Assembly (NCBI GenBank): GCA_041685645.1 | Contig: JAWLFI010000052.1 | Coordinates: 1 to 15,048, forward strand | Reading direction: 5' to 3' | From: JAWLFI01 sp041685645 | GTDB taxonomy: Bacteria > Bacteroidota > Bacteroidia > Chitinophagales > Saprospiraceae | DNA: 15,048 nucleotides | Shown here: positions 1 to 7,111 of the stretch, piece by piece | Layout: each line of letters opens with the position of its first letter | How positions within the stretch are numbered: the first letter of the stretch is position 1 | Notes under the pieces: generated by a model | The model's database searches: none | Told to the model about the DNA's origin: nothing | What the model saw: only the letters and a program-made list of their open reading frames with translations | Position numbers and translations under genes: made by a program

Positions 1-1
1 T

Positions 2-685
2 GGAATAGAACCCGATGCTGATTCATTTAACCACTGGTATGACCCACAAACTGGAGATGAAATCCTCGTCTTGCAACATCGCATGGCATTTCCAACCCGA
101 CGCATCGATCTGTTGGCCTACAATCTCACGGCCGACTCCATTCTCTGGTGGCATAAAGATGTCGATCCGAACGGGAACTCTAATATTCAGCAAATCAACA
201 TCTTTGACGATAAGGTCGTCTTCTTTTCCGCCAGACTTGTGCATTGTGTGGACCTGCCCTCTGGTGAGATCTTGTGGCAAAGTAACCTTAATGAAAGTGA
301 AAAGCGAAACTTTATTGTGGCAAGTGGTGAACAAGTAGGAGGAAACACATTAGTTATAGCAAACGAAAGTTCATCACCCGAACCTCCATTTGGCACACTG
401 TACCTTTCCTTTGTGGATTTTAGTACTGGTCAGGTAGTAAAGGAAATCACAGGTGAACGTCCAGTTCATGTCATTGCATATAACCACCTTCTTTTTATGA
501 GTGGGAAAAACAGATGCTACGATCTCAATCAAAATAAGTTTATTTGGGATACGAATATCGAAGAAATTTACCACGGCCTGGGGTATACCCTTGTCGACTT
601 TGACAATAAAATCTACTATGGTTCTTTCGGGATTGATGGAAATGTATCTATCGGCGCCTGGAAAATACCGGACGAGTGGTTCTGA
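2..685 (+). CDS. PQQ-like / beta-propeller repeat protein, 5'-truncated by the window
   Basis: The frame is open from base 2 to the TGA at 683-685, so the true start lies outside the window and about 227 C-terminal residues are visible. The visible part carries repeated short beta-strand units of the PQQ/BamB propeller kind, in which a Gly or acidic turn is followed by a Trp: DSILWWHKD, GEILWQSNL and NKFIWDTNI. Between them are strand-like segments such as KVVFFSARLVHCVDLPSG. No catalytic residues are recognisable. Such proteins in Bacteroidota are usually exported, often as lipoproteins, and act as binding or assembly scaffolds, but the N-terminus that would show this is missing. A lipoprotein-like start lies 26 nt downstream, so the two may be tandem genes. 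The fold assignment is fair; the function is unknown. Confidence 0.7.
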   Translation, partial: GIEPDADSFNHWYDPQTGDEILVLQHRMAFPTRRIDLLAYNLTADSILWWHKDVDPNGNSNIQQINIFDDKVVFFSARLVHCVDLPSGEILWQSNLNESEKRNFIVASGEQVGGNTLVIANESSSPEPPFGTLYLSFVDFSTGQVVKEITGERPVHVIAYNHLLFMSGKNRCYDLNQNKFIWDTNIEEIYHGLGYTLVDFDNKIYYGSFGIDGNVSIGAWKIPDEWF

Positions 686-711
686 TTACAAACAGATAAA
701 AGTTTAGGGCT

Positions 712-894
712 TTGAAATACCTGCATATTTACTTGTTGTTATTTTTATTGTCACTCTTCGCCTGCGAAGAACCTATCGCACCTGTTTCGGCTTGCAATCG
801 CAATACCCAAGCCCTTTCCGAAACTTCCCTTTACCCTTTAATAACCTTATCATTCACTTTAGGAATGCAGCCTGGTGCTAAGTCTGGGCAATGA
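712..894 (+). pseudogene. Probable truncated lipoprotein gene (5' remnant)
   Basis: A 60-codon frame from TTG at 712 begins MKYLHIYLLLFLLSLFACEE. This is a textbook type II signal peptide with a lipobox (LFAC) followed by acidic residues, as in surface or periplasmic lipoproteins of Bacteroidota. After about 25 further residues it ends at TGA 892-894. Its last dozen codons run into the GC-rich patch that continues to about 1040. The mature part (about 42 residues) shows no domain. The best reading is the start of a larger lipoprotein, perhaps a paralogue of the upstream propeller protein, whose body was lost or replaced by the repeat. A genuinely short lipoprotein with a TTG start is the alternative. 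The signal peptide is seen directly; the truncation is inferred. Confidence 0.4.
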
Positions 895-1058
895 CAATTC
901 ATTGGGACGGAGCAGACCGAGTCCCCCAACTTGTTGGTGGGGGCGAAGTGCCGACGAACCCGACGAAATCCGACATTGCCGGACGTAGACTGGGTGTCCC
1001 CACCAACTCGCTGTGAGACAACTCCACTACCAGCCATATTTCGTACATTCGCATTTGC
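895..1058. repeat. GC-rich repeat-like intergenic patch with inverted repeats
   Basis: This stretch differs in composition from the AT-richer flanks. It holds a 6-bp hairpin (CCCCCA at 923-928 with TGGGGG at 938-943). It also holds a 10-bp inverted repeat (GTTGGTGGGG at 933-942 with CCCCACCAAC at 998-1007) that would form a competing, larger stem. Short tandem-like CGACGAA units occur at about 952-968. A minus-strand frame is open across it (1070-831) but looks like a by-product of high GC. It separates the broken lipoprotein start from the M23 peptidase gene. It may be an interspersed repeat or the scar of an insertion; no second copy is present in the window. Confidence 0.4.
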
Positions 1059-2753
1059 ATGAAAACACACTATATAATCTTACTTATGTTTCTGACCCTT
1101 CCCGGGCTAAAAGGTGAGGAACCACCTACCTTCATCAGTCCGATTGGGGAAGAAATGCGACTTTCCGGGACTTTTGGTGAACTTCGGTCAAACCACTTTC
1201 ATACGGGCATCGACATCAAAAGTCGCTACGGGAAGCCCGGCGATCCGATTCTTGCGGCAGCCGATGGATTTATTAGCCGAATAAGGATCAGCGCGGTCGG
1301 TTACGGCCAGTCCATTTATATTGAGCATCCCAACGGCTACACCACTGTCTATGCTCATCTGCACGATTTCCATCCCCGTTGGCGAGCATGGATGACGGAC
1401 CTTCAAAATAAGCATCATGCCTCTTTATTGGATGTTCGGCCCTATGCAGAATCACTTTGTGTCCAACAAGGTGACACCATTGGATATATGGGCAACTCCG
1501 GCTCCTCTCTTGGCGTTCACCTCCACTTTGAAATCCGACATACTCAAAGTGAAAGTCCTATCAACCCGTTGCGATGGTCCTTCCCCTATCATCAACAGCA
1601 CGCCCCACGCGCAGAATGGATCAAAATCTACCGGCTCGATGAGCAGCTCAGCATCATCGATCAATCCACCTTTCACTTGAGGGGACCCAACCATCATCGA
1701 CATCCCAACCCACAAGTCATTTATCGTCCACCCGGGCGGTATGCCTGGAGCGTCTCAGCCTTTGATCCCTTTAATCAGTGGAGAAATAAAAACGGGGTTT
1801 ATGCCATTGAGAGTTTTATTGATAGTCAGCCCGCTTTTTCCATTTGCATGGATAGCCTTCCCTTCCAGCTGAACAGGTACATCAATGCCCATATTGACTT
1901 TCCCGAATACTGTCAGACCCGCCGCCGCTTTCACTCTCTGTTCAAGCGCCCGGGCAACCATTCCACCGCAATTGCAGACCATCAAGACAAAGGAACTAGC
2001 CTGCTCTCTGACAGTTGTCAAAAAAATATTGAGATAGAGTTGAGAGATATCGAAGGACGAACCACCTCTGTGCAGTTCCAACTAAGGGGAACACAGGATA
2101 CGCCTGAGAGCGCAAAAAGTCCTCCGACCGGAGTGAGAACTCATCCGAATCGAGAGTTCCTTTACGAAGATGAGAATGTGCGTCTTACCGCTAGCCCGGG
2201 CACCTTCTATTCTCAGCATCCAATAGCAATTAACAGCCGTTGTGTTTTTGAGGAAGGCTTTTTCCAACCGCGCCTGTCCATCAAAACAGAATGTCACCCC
2301 TTACATGGTTCGGCAGAACTGCGCATTAAGAACCTTCATATTCCCGATAGCACTACGAGAAAACATCTCTGCCTGGGTCGAATCGAAGGTGGGGAATGGA
2401 TCGACTGTGGTGGTTATTGGGAAGGAAATGATTTTGTGGCAAGCGTATCACAAGAGGGCGATTATGGCATTTTTACACACATCGACACGCCGCAGCTGCG
2501 TCTGATCCGAGGTGTGCCTCGAGCAGGTCAAGCTATGAGATTTATAGTTCTTCAGGATCGAAAAAGCCGCTTTAGACATCGAGATATCCACATCGAAGCC
2601 TATCGAGGCGAACAATACTTACCGTTTTCATTCGACAAAAAGTACAATCTCCTGGAAGTGCCCTTACCGAAAGATTGGTCCGAGGGTGATCAACTCAGAC
2701 TGAGAGTGACTGATCGCTTCGGCCGATCCAATTCTTACCAATTTCCCTCTTGA
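1059..2753 (+). CDS. Secreted M23-family (LytM) metallopeptidase with long C-terminal region
   Basis: The protein has 564 residues and probably cleaves peptidoglycan peptides in the periplasm or outside the cell. Residues 1-19 form a signal peptide, with processing near GLKG/EE. The M23 domain spans about 25-175: Zn ligands are predicted at H48 and D52 (HTGID) and H156, with H154 as the catalytic His (HLHFE). The strands around YGQSIYIEHPNG and YAHLH are typical. Residues 180-564 form a beta-rich extension with no domain I can name, holding eight Cys that could form disulfides, and with Ig-like strand patterns near the C-terminus. All core catalytic residues are present, so an active enzyme is likely, unlike the degenerate LytM activators such as EnvC/NlpD. 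The ATG at 1059 is chosen because the signal peptide begins there. Function of the extension is unknown. Confidence 0.88.
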   Translation: MKTHYIILLMFLTLPGLKGEEPPTFISPIGEEMRLSGTFGELRSNHFHTGIDIKSRYGKPGDPILAAADGFISRIRISAVGYGQSIYIEHPNGYTTVYAHLHDFHPRWRAWMTDLQNKHHASLLDVRPYAESLCVQQGDTIGYMGNSGSSLGVHLHFEIRHTQSESPINPLRWSFPYHQQHAPRAEWIKIYRLDEQLSIIDQSTFHLRGPNHHRHPNPQVIYRPPGRYAWSVSAFDPFNQWRNKNGVYAIESFIDSQPAFSICMDSLPFQLNRYINAHIDFPEYCQTRRRFHSLFKRPGNHSTAIADHQDKGTSLLSDSCQKNIEIELRDIEGRTTSVQFQLRGTQDTPESAKSPPTGVRTHPNREFLYEDENVRLTASPGTFYSQHPIAINSRCVFEEGFFQPRLSIKTECHPLHGSAELRIKNLHIPDSTTRKHLCLGRIEGGEWIDCGGYWEGNDFVASVSQEGDYGIFTHIDTPQLRLIRGVPRAGQAMRFIVLQDRKSRFRHRDIHIEAYRGEQYLPFSFDKKYNLLEVPLPKDWSEGDQLRLRVTDRFGRSNSYQFPS

Positions 2754-2788
2754 CCCGAAAAATGCAAGTATTTTTCGCCCCTCGGGTC
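2752..2788 (+). terminator. Possible terminator hairpin after the M23 gene
   Basis: GACCCGA (2752-2758, overlapping the stop codon) can pair with TCGGGTC (2782-2788). Nested inside, CGAAAAAT (2756-2763) can pair with ATTTTTCG (2770-2777). The two stems share bases, so only one full form exists at a time. No clean T-run follows, so termination is less certain than at the other hairpins in the window. Confidence 0.4.
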
Positions 2789-3052
2789 GAAGACTTCGCG
2801 GTTTATGATTATCCTCTTTTTACTGCAATTTAGATATCTTAGATATATCGTATGTTGATACGAAATACCTTTCTTATTGCTCCCGACAGCAACCGGATCA
2901 ATTTCGAGGGTTAACCCGCAATTCAACAGTTATCATTCAACGACTTGTCTAAGACTGCGACAATATTTATCACATATTTTATGAATAAAGCGGGTTAAAT
3001 TCGCAAGTGATTAAACATTTCACAGAGAATCTCTATTATATATCGAAAAGTT
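2789..3052. other. AT-rich gap upstream of the peroxiredoxin gene, with a spaced inverted repeat
   Basis: No credible gene is seen here. TTAACCCGC (2911-2919) is repeated inverted as GCGGGTTAA (2990-2998), 70 nt apart. The left copy lies within the palindrome GGGTTAACCC (2908-2917). A partial match to the -7 element (TAAATTCG, 2996-3003) overlaps the right copy but lacks a -33 TTG, so I do not call a promoter. The repeat could be an operator for the peroxiredoxin gene or chance. Confidence 0.3.
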
Positions 3053-3517
3053 ATGACAACACTACAAGCAGGGCAGGACGCTCCTCACTTCGAAGGTACG
3101 ATTCAAGACGGAAGCCAAGTCAGTTCAGAAGATTACAAAGGATCTAAACTCGTACTTTATTTTTACCCCAAAGATGATACTCCCGGATGCACAAAAGAGG
3201 CTTGTAGTTTACGCGACGAGTATGCGGTCTTAAGAGAAAAGGGATTTAAAGTGTTGGGCGTCTCCCCGGATAGTGTCAAAAAGCACAACAAATTCATCGA
3301 TAAATACGAACTTCCCTTTGACCTCCTGGCAGATGAAGATAAATCAACGGCTCAGGCTTACGAAGTGTGGGGGACGAAAAAGTTCATGGGCAGAGAATAC
3401 CAAGGCGTGCACAGAACCACCTTTGTTATCGATGAGAATGGCAAGATTGAACACGTCATTGACAAGGTCAAGACGAAAGATCACGCCAATCAAATTCTTA
3501 GCTTATACGAAGAGTAA
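3053..3517 (+). CDS. bcp: BCP-type thioredoxin-dependent peroxiredoxin
   Basis: This is a 154-residue thiol peroxidase of the bacterioferritin comigratory protein (PrxQ) subfamily. It reduces H2O2 and organic hydroperoxides in the cytoplasm with electrons from thioredoxin. The active-site segment DDTPGCTKEACSLRDE carries the peroxidatic Cys46. Cys51, five residues on, matches the resolving Cys of E. coli BCP, so it is an atypical 2-Cys enzyme. The YFYPKD strand before the site and the HRTTFVID strand after it are diagnostic. Length is normal and there is no signal peptide. It stands alone, with a strong hairpin 15 nt after its stop codon. The 300-nt upstream gap suggests its own promoter, though none is clear. 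Confidence 0.95.
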   Translation: MTTLQAGQDAPHFEGTIQDGSQVSSEDYKGSKLVLYFYPKDDTPGCTKEACSLRDEYAVLREKGFKVLGVSPDSVKKHNKFIDKYELPFDLLADEDKSTAQAYEVWGTKKFMGREYQGVHRTTFVIDENGKIEHVIDKVKTKDHANQILSLYEE

Positions 3518-3532
3518 TTGAAAACAAATGAA

Positions 3533-3576
3533 GCATAAAAAAGAGGCGATCTGATTCAGATCGCCTCTTTTTATGC
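3533..3576. terminator. Bidirectional intrinsic terminator between bcp and the DUF3127 gene
   Basis: GAGGCGATCT pairs with AGATCGCCTC around a 5-nt loop (GATTC). The stem is flanked by an A-run on the left and a T-run on the right, and extended by GCAT/ATGC. Because both arms are A/T-flanked, it should end transcription of the two convergent genes from either side. Confidence 0.9.
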
Positions 3577-3586
3577 CTAACTCTCA

Positions 3587-3988
3587 TTAAAAGGGTAAAT
3601 CATCAGCCTCTTCCGGCGCAGAACCGCTGCCATCATCCGAAGAAGCCCCACTATTTCCGGCGGGTACTTCCGCTTCATTGAGATCCGGAAAATCCTCTTT
3701 GGAAGTCGGTTGCTCTGAGCCTTTGGGGGTTTCCAATTTCCAGGCATTCAGGTTCGTGAAAAATTTGTCATTCCACTCCCTTCCTCTCAAGTCAAAATGC
3801 ACATTGATATCGTTCCCCTCTTCAAAGTTGTCCAGAAGACTACATCGATCCTGCACCAATTGAAATTTGATGTACTGCGGATACCTATCATCTTCCAGCA
3901 GCACCACGAATTCTCGTGCTTGAAAGGATTCCGTTTTTTGTTCCGTATCAAATTTTTTGTGGAGTTTTCCACTCATCTCATAACTCAT
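3587..3988 (-). CDS. DUF3127 protein with SSB-like acidic C-terminal tip
   Basis: The protein has 133 residues. Residues 1-87 match my knowledge of the Bacteroidota DUF3127 family, thought to have an OB-like fold (KLHKKFDTEQKTESFQAREF, then strands YIKFQLVQD and INVHFDLRGREW). Residues 88-125 form a low-complexity Ser/Gly/Asp/Glu linker. The chain ends EEADDLPF, which closely resembles the acidic tip (DDIPF) by which single-stranded DNA-binding proteins recruit replication and repair partners. OB-like core, flexible linker and amphipathic tip together mirror SSB architecture, so an ssDNA or nucleic-acid role is plausible but inferred. The ATG at 3988 is supported by a consensus promoter ending about 17 nt upstream. 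It is transcribed convergently to bcp and lies downstream of proS on the same strand. Confidence 0.88.
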   Translation of the reverse strand: MSYEMSGKLHKKFDTEQKTESFQAREFVVLLEDDRYPQYIKFQLVQDRCSLLDNFEEGNDINVHFDLRGREWNDKFFTNLNAWKLETPKGSEQPTSKEDFPDLNEAEVPAGNSGASSDDGSGSAPEEADDLPF

Positions 3989-4004
3989 AACACATATTTT
4001 TTTA

Positions 4005-4036
4005 CAAATATATACATCTCTTCAAGCCTGTAACAA
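4005..4036 (-). promoter_or_regulatory. Bacteroidota-type promoter for the DUF3127 gene
   Basis: On the minus strand, TTG (4036-4034) is followed after 21 nt by TATATTTG (4012-4005), an exact match to the -7 consensus TAnnTTTG. Transcription would start roughly ten bases before the ATG at 3988, giving a very short leader. This lets the gene be expressed independently of proS. Confidence 0.7.
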
Positions 4037-4079
4037 TATTCCTTAAAAAGATTACAAAAATCACCTCTGACGAATATAT

Positions 4080-5546
4080 TTAGTAAGCTTTGGCAAACAG
4101 CACCCTGCCTTGTGAGGGCTCACCGGAAAAGACGCATTTCCCATCTTCAAGTTTGCGATCGAGTGGAATACAACGCAAAGTAGCCTTAGTCGCCTCTTTG
4201 ATCGCCTTTTCAGTTGCCACTGTGCCATCCCAATGTGCACTCACAAAGCCGCCCTTCTCCTCAATCACTGTTTTAAATTCTTCAAAAGTATCGACCTCAG
4301 TGATGTTTTTCTGTTGGAACTTTTTAGCCCGGGCGAATAAATTATCCTGAATATCCTCGAGCAATTGTTCCACGTATTCAGCGATCCCATCAAGAGGCAC
4401 GAAACTTTTTTCTTTCGTGTCTCTGCGCGCTACTTCCACCTGACCCTTGGCTATATCACGCATACCCAGCCCCAGTCGAACAGGAGTACCTCGCAGCTCG
4501 TGCTCGGCAAACTTATATCCACAGCGCCTTTTTACGTCGCAGTCGTATTCCACGCTAATTCCGCGTTCTTCCAATTCGCGGATCACTTTTTGAGCGACCT
4601 CATCAATTTCTGGTTTCAAGGTAGGAATGGGAATAATCACTACTTTAGTCGGTGCCAATTTCGGAGGTAGAACTAAGCCGCAGTCGTCGGAATGAGTCAT
4701 AATCAAAGCACCAATGAGACGGGTAGAGACGCCCCAGGATGAAGCCCAAACATACTCTTCTTTATTTTCCTCCGTCATGTATTTCACCTCAAACGCCCTG
4801 GCAAAATTCTGACCTAAAAAGTGGCTCGTCCCTGCCTGCAGTGCCTTCCCGTTTTGCATTAGGGCCTCAATGGTGTAAGTTTCTACTGCACCGGCGAATC
4901 GCTCATTCTCACTCTTCGTCCCTTTAATGACTGGCATTGCCATAAAATCTTCTGCGAAACGCGTGTAAATATTGTGAATCAACTCCGCCTCGCTAATAGC
5001 CTCCTCCCGGGTGGCATGTGCCGTGTGGCCTTCTTGCCAGAGGAACTCTGCCGTCCGCAGAAAAGGTCTCGTTCGCATTTCCCAGCGGACCACATTGGCC
5101 CACTGATTGATGAGTAGAGGTAAATCCCGGTACGATTGAATCCAATCCCTGTACGTGTTCCAAATAATGGTTTCCGAGGTGGGGCGAACGATCAGTTCCT
5201 CCTCCAATTTGGCCTCCGGGTCTACCACGATTTCCGTCCCATCATCACTATTCTTCAGGCGATGATGAGTCACCACGGCACATTCCTTGGCAAATCCTTC
5301 GACGTGCGCAGCTTCGCGACTTAAAAAGGACTTGGGGATAAAAATTGGGAAATAGGCATTTTGATGCCCTGAGGCCTTAAACTTGCGGTCCAATTCCGTC
5401 CGCATATTCTCCCATATAGCATATCCCAGTGGCTTAATGACCATACACCCTCTCACTGCACTGTGATCCGCTAATCCGGCCTTTTTGACGATGTCGCTAT
5501 ACCATTGCGAGTAGTCTTCTTCCTTATTTGCTATTGCTTTTGCCAT
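4080..5546 (-). CDS. proS: Prolyl-tRNA synthetase, short archaeal/eukaryote-like type
   Basis: The protein has 488 residues and charges tRNA-Pro with proline in the cytoplasm. It is a class II synthetase. Motif 1 lies near 55-75, the RPTSE proline/ATP loop at 121-125, motif 2 around 154-175 (RWEMRTRPFLRTAEF) and motif 3 around 271-285 (WGVSTRLIGAL). The anticodon-binding domain follows from about 300, with GTPVRLGLGMRDIAKGQVEV, and a C-terminal domain ends in VLFAKAY. The terminal AKAY-type Tyr and the absence of the INS editing domain mark the short ProS type 3 class, rather than the 570-residue bacterial type. Only two Cys are visible in the last 45 residues (LRCIP, GKCVF), so a four-Cys zinc site is not evident. 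It starts 20 codons before the first conserved block and is divergent from the 5758 gene. Confidence 0.97.
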   Translation of the reverse strand: MAKAIANKEEDYSQWYSDIVKKAGLADHSAVRGCMVIKPLGYAIWENMRTELDRKFKASGHQNAYFPIFIPKSFLSREAAHVEGFAKECAVVTHHRLKNSDDGTEIVVDPEAKLEEELIVRPTSETIIWNTYRDWIQSYRDLPLLINQWANVVRWEMRTRPFLRTAEFLWQEGHTAHATREEAISEAELIHNIYTRFAEDFMAMPVIKGTKSENERFAGAVETYTIEALMQNGKALQAGTSHFLGQNFARAFEVKYMTEENKEEYVWASSWGVSTRLIGALIMTHSDDCGLVLPPKLAPTKVVIIPIPTLKPEIDEVAQKVIRELEERGISVEYDCDVKRRCGYKFAEHELRGTPVRLGLGMRDIAKGQVEVARRDTKEKSFVPLDGIAEYVEQLLEDIQDNLFARAKKFQQKNITEVDTFEEFKTVIEEKGGFVSAHWDGTVATEKAIKEATKATLRCIPLDRKLEDGKCVFSGEPSQGRVLFAKAY

Positions 5547-5757
5547 AAATATGTTAAACTTTTCGTAATAGAGAACTTCTTATCCCTATATTTATGTTAT
5601 CTTACTGATTGAAGGCGAAAAAGAATGTTTTACTTGAGAAACGTTAATACAACGGAAACAGACTTTAATAGTTTCTTAACGCTTTCATATCTGCAAAAGT
5701 AATAAATTGCATGTAACAATAGCGGCAAAGCCGACCAAACTCATAAAACTAAAAATT

Positions 5758-7053
5758 ATGAAACAGCCAAGATGGAAAATAACAATCGGACTTTTTGTCC
5801 TGCTTATAGCGGGCAGTCCCTTGTTCGCCCAATTCGATGATTTGTACTACAATCCAGAAACGGATTATGTAGCTACACGCACATCGCAATCGACTCAGGA
5901 CTACGACGATCAAAGATATAATCAAGCACCGGAATCCAACAATTACGATGATCAGTATGCAACGAGAGTTGATGATTACGATTTTCACTATTCCAGTAGA
6001 ATTAGACGATTCAATCGTCCAATGGGTGGCGGATTTGGATTTTACGATCCATATTATGTAGATCGTTTTCACTATGATCCATTCTATCAGCCGGGCGTTT
6101 CTATATATGTAAATTCCGGTTGGAACGCCTTTTCTCCGTGGAATCGCCGTCCATGGGGTTACAATCGCTATGGTATGGGAGCTGGGTTTGGTGCTCCATG
6201 GTGTCCTCAAATGGGTTACGGCAACCCCTATGCCTTTAATTCTATGGGAATGGGTTTTGTTCGACCCATGGGCTTTGGTATGAGTCCCTGGGGTATGAAT
6301 CCTTACGGTGGCTTTGGCAACACCATGATAATCAACAATTATTACGGTGGCGGTATGGGCGCGGGCTATGCTGGCTCAGATCCATGGGCTATGGATAACT
6401 CATACAATCGATTCTCCAGACTAGAAAACAATAATCCTTCAGCCCGGTCAGTATCATATGGTCCCAGAACCATCGGTGGAACGCGTGTCACTAGTCCTTC
6501 TGACAGAAGAACCAGAGAAGGTGTTACTTCCGGCAGAAGTAACTATGACCAATACCCGGCTTCACGAAGAAGAGCATCAGATAATGACGGTACTACAGGT
6601 AGAAGTCAGGAAACGAGAAGAGAAGCCGCTTCAGATGGTCGTGTGAATGGTCGAGAAAATGCAGCGGAAGCTCAAAGAAGTAGAGAAGCGAGTGGACGTA
6701 GCTCTGAAGCGACGCGATCGGGTCGTCAGCAAGATGCGCGAACTCAGCCGCAAAGAAGCCGACGCAGTTTGTTTAACAACAACAACTCCAACCGAAATAA
6801 TTCGAGGAGTACATCTCCAAGATCTACTCGCCCGAGTCGTTCTTCGGGATATAACCGATCATCCAACCCTTCGAGGTCTTCAGGAGTGAATCGCTCTTCA
6901 AGAAGCCCATCGAGGTCTTCAGGAGTGAATCGCTCGTCGAGGTCTTCCTCGAGATCTTCAGGTAGCATCAACCGTTCATCGGGCAGCCGCTCTAGTGGGT
7001 CGAGCAGAGGAAGTTCCCGAGGAAGCTCAAGAAGCAGCGGACCTAGAGGATAA
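5758..7053 (+). CDS. Secreted low-complexity protein: acidic, Gly/Met-aromatic and Arg/Ser-rich sections
   Basis: The protein has 431 residues. The ATG at 5758 is chosen over an upstream TTG (5707) because it opens a clean signal peptide (basic MKQPRWK, hydrophobic core, LFAQ cleavage near residue 25). The mature chain has three parts. Residues 26-80 are rich in Asp, Tyr and Gln. Residues 85-215 are rich in Gly, Met, Pro and aromatic residues (PMGFGMSPWGMNPYGGFG), with one Cys. From about 220 to the end the chain is Arg/Ser/Asn-rich and strongly basic, with repeats such as RSSGVNRSSRS. No known domain or catalytic motif is seen. It may be a polyampholyte that binds the cell surface, polysaccharide or DNA, but this is a guess. 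It lies 58 nt before the FadL-like gene, separated by a terminator. Confidence 0.82.
   Translation: MKQPRWKITIGLFVLLIAGSPLFAQFDDLYYNPETDYVATRTSQSTQDYDDQRYNQAPESNNYDDQYATRVDDYDFHYSSRIRRFNRPMGGGFGFYDPYYVDRFHYDPFYQPGVSIYVNSGWNAFSPWNRRPWGYNRYGMGAGFGAPWCPQMGYGNPYAFNSMGMGFVRPMGFGMSPWGMNPYGGFGNTMIINNYYGGGMGAGYAGSDPWAMDNSYNRFSRLENNNPSARSVSYGPRTIGGTRVTSPSDRRTREGVTSGRSNYDQYPASRRRASDNDGTTGRSQETRREAASDGRVNGRENAAEAQRSREASGRSSEATRSGRQQDARTQPQRSRRSLFNNNNSNRNNSRSTSPRSTRPSRSSGYNRSSNPSRSSGVNRSSRSPSRSSGVNRSSRSSSRSSGSINRSSGSRSSGSSRGSSRGSSRSSGPRG
6871..6935 (+). repeat. Internal direct repeat in the Arg/Ser-rich coding region
   Basis: A 26-bp unit beginning TCGAGGTCTTCAGGAGTGAA occurs twice, at 6871-6896 and 6910-6935. 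The spacing of 39 bp equals 13 codons, so copies stay in frame and encode SRSSGVNRS. Identity at the DNA level suggests recent duplication or slippage; related, diverged units continue downstream. Confidence 0.85.
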
Positions 7054-7065
7054 TACACTAAAAAC

Positions 7066-7100
7066 ATACCGATTGATTTTTGCGAATCAATCGGTATTTT
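7066..7100 (+). terminator. Intrinsic terminator between the Arg/Ser-rich gene and the FadL-like gene
   Basis: ATACCGATTGATT (7066-7078) pairs perfectly with AATCAATCGGTAT (7085-7097) around a 6-nt loop and is followed by Ts. The 13-bp stem begins 13 nt after the upstream stop and ends 14 nt before the next ATG. The downstream gene must therefore be read through this hairpin or start very close to it. Confidence 0.8.
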
Positions 7101-7111
7101 AATGTCATCAA

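Noticed and set aside
831..1070. Minus-strand 79-codon frame containing GNVGFRRVRR, which recalls the end of formylglycine-generating-enzyme-like (and some retroelement target) domains.
   Set aside because: Only the short NVGFR stretch matches; the expected RGGSW and downstream Arg/Asn pattern are missing, and the frame overlaps the GC-rich repeat patch and the M23 start codon. It is most likely a by-product of composition.
5707..5757. A TTG-initiated 17-codon N-terminal extension of the Arg/Ser-rich protein.
   Set aside because: It would place polar residues ahead of a clean signal peptide that begins at the ATG at 5758, so the downstream ATG is the better start.
5749..6210. Minus-strand 153-codon frame opposite the secreted protein gene.
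   Set aside because: Its product is an Ile-rich mirror of Asp/Tyr/Asn codons on the plus strand, with no start context or family resemblance.
6744..7067. Long minus-strand frame opposite the Arg/Ser-rich region, rich in Leu, Glu and Asp.
   Set aside because: It is the complement of repetitive Arg/Ser codons; the plus-strand protein has a signal peptide and in-frame repeats and explains the openness.
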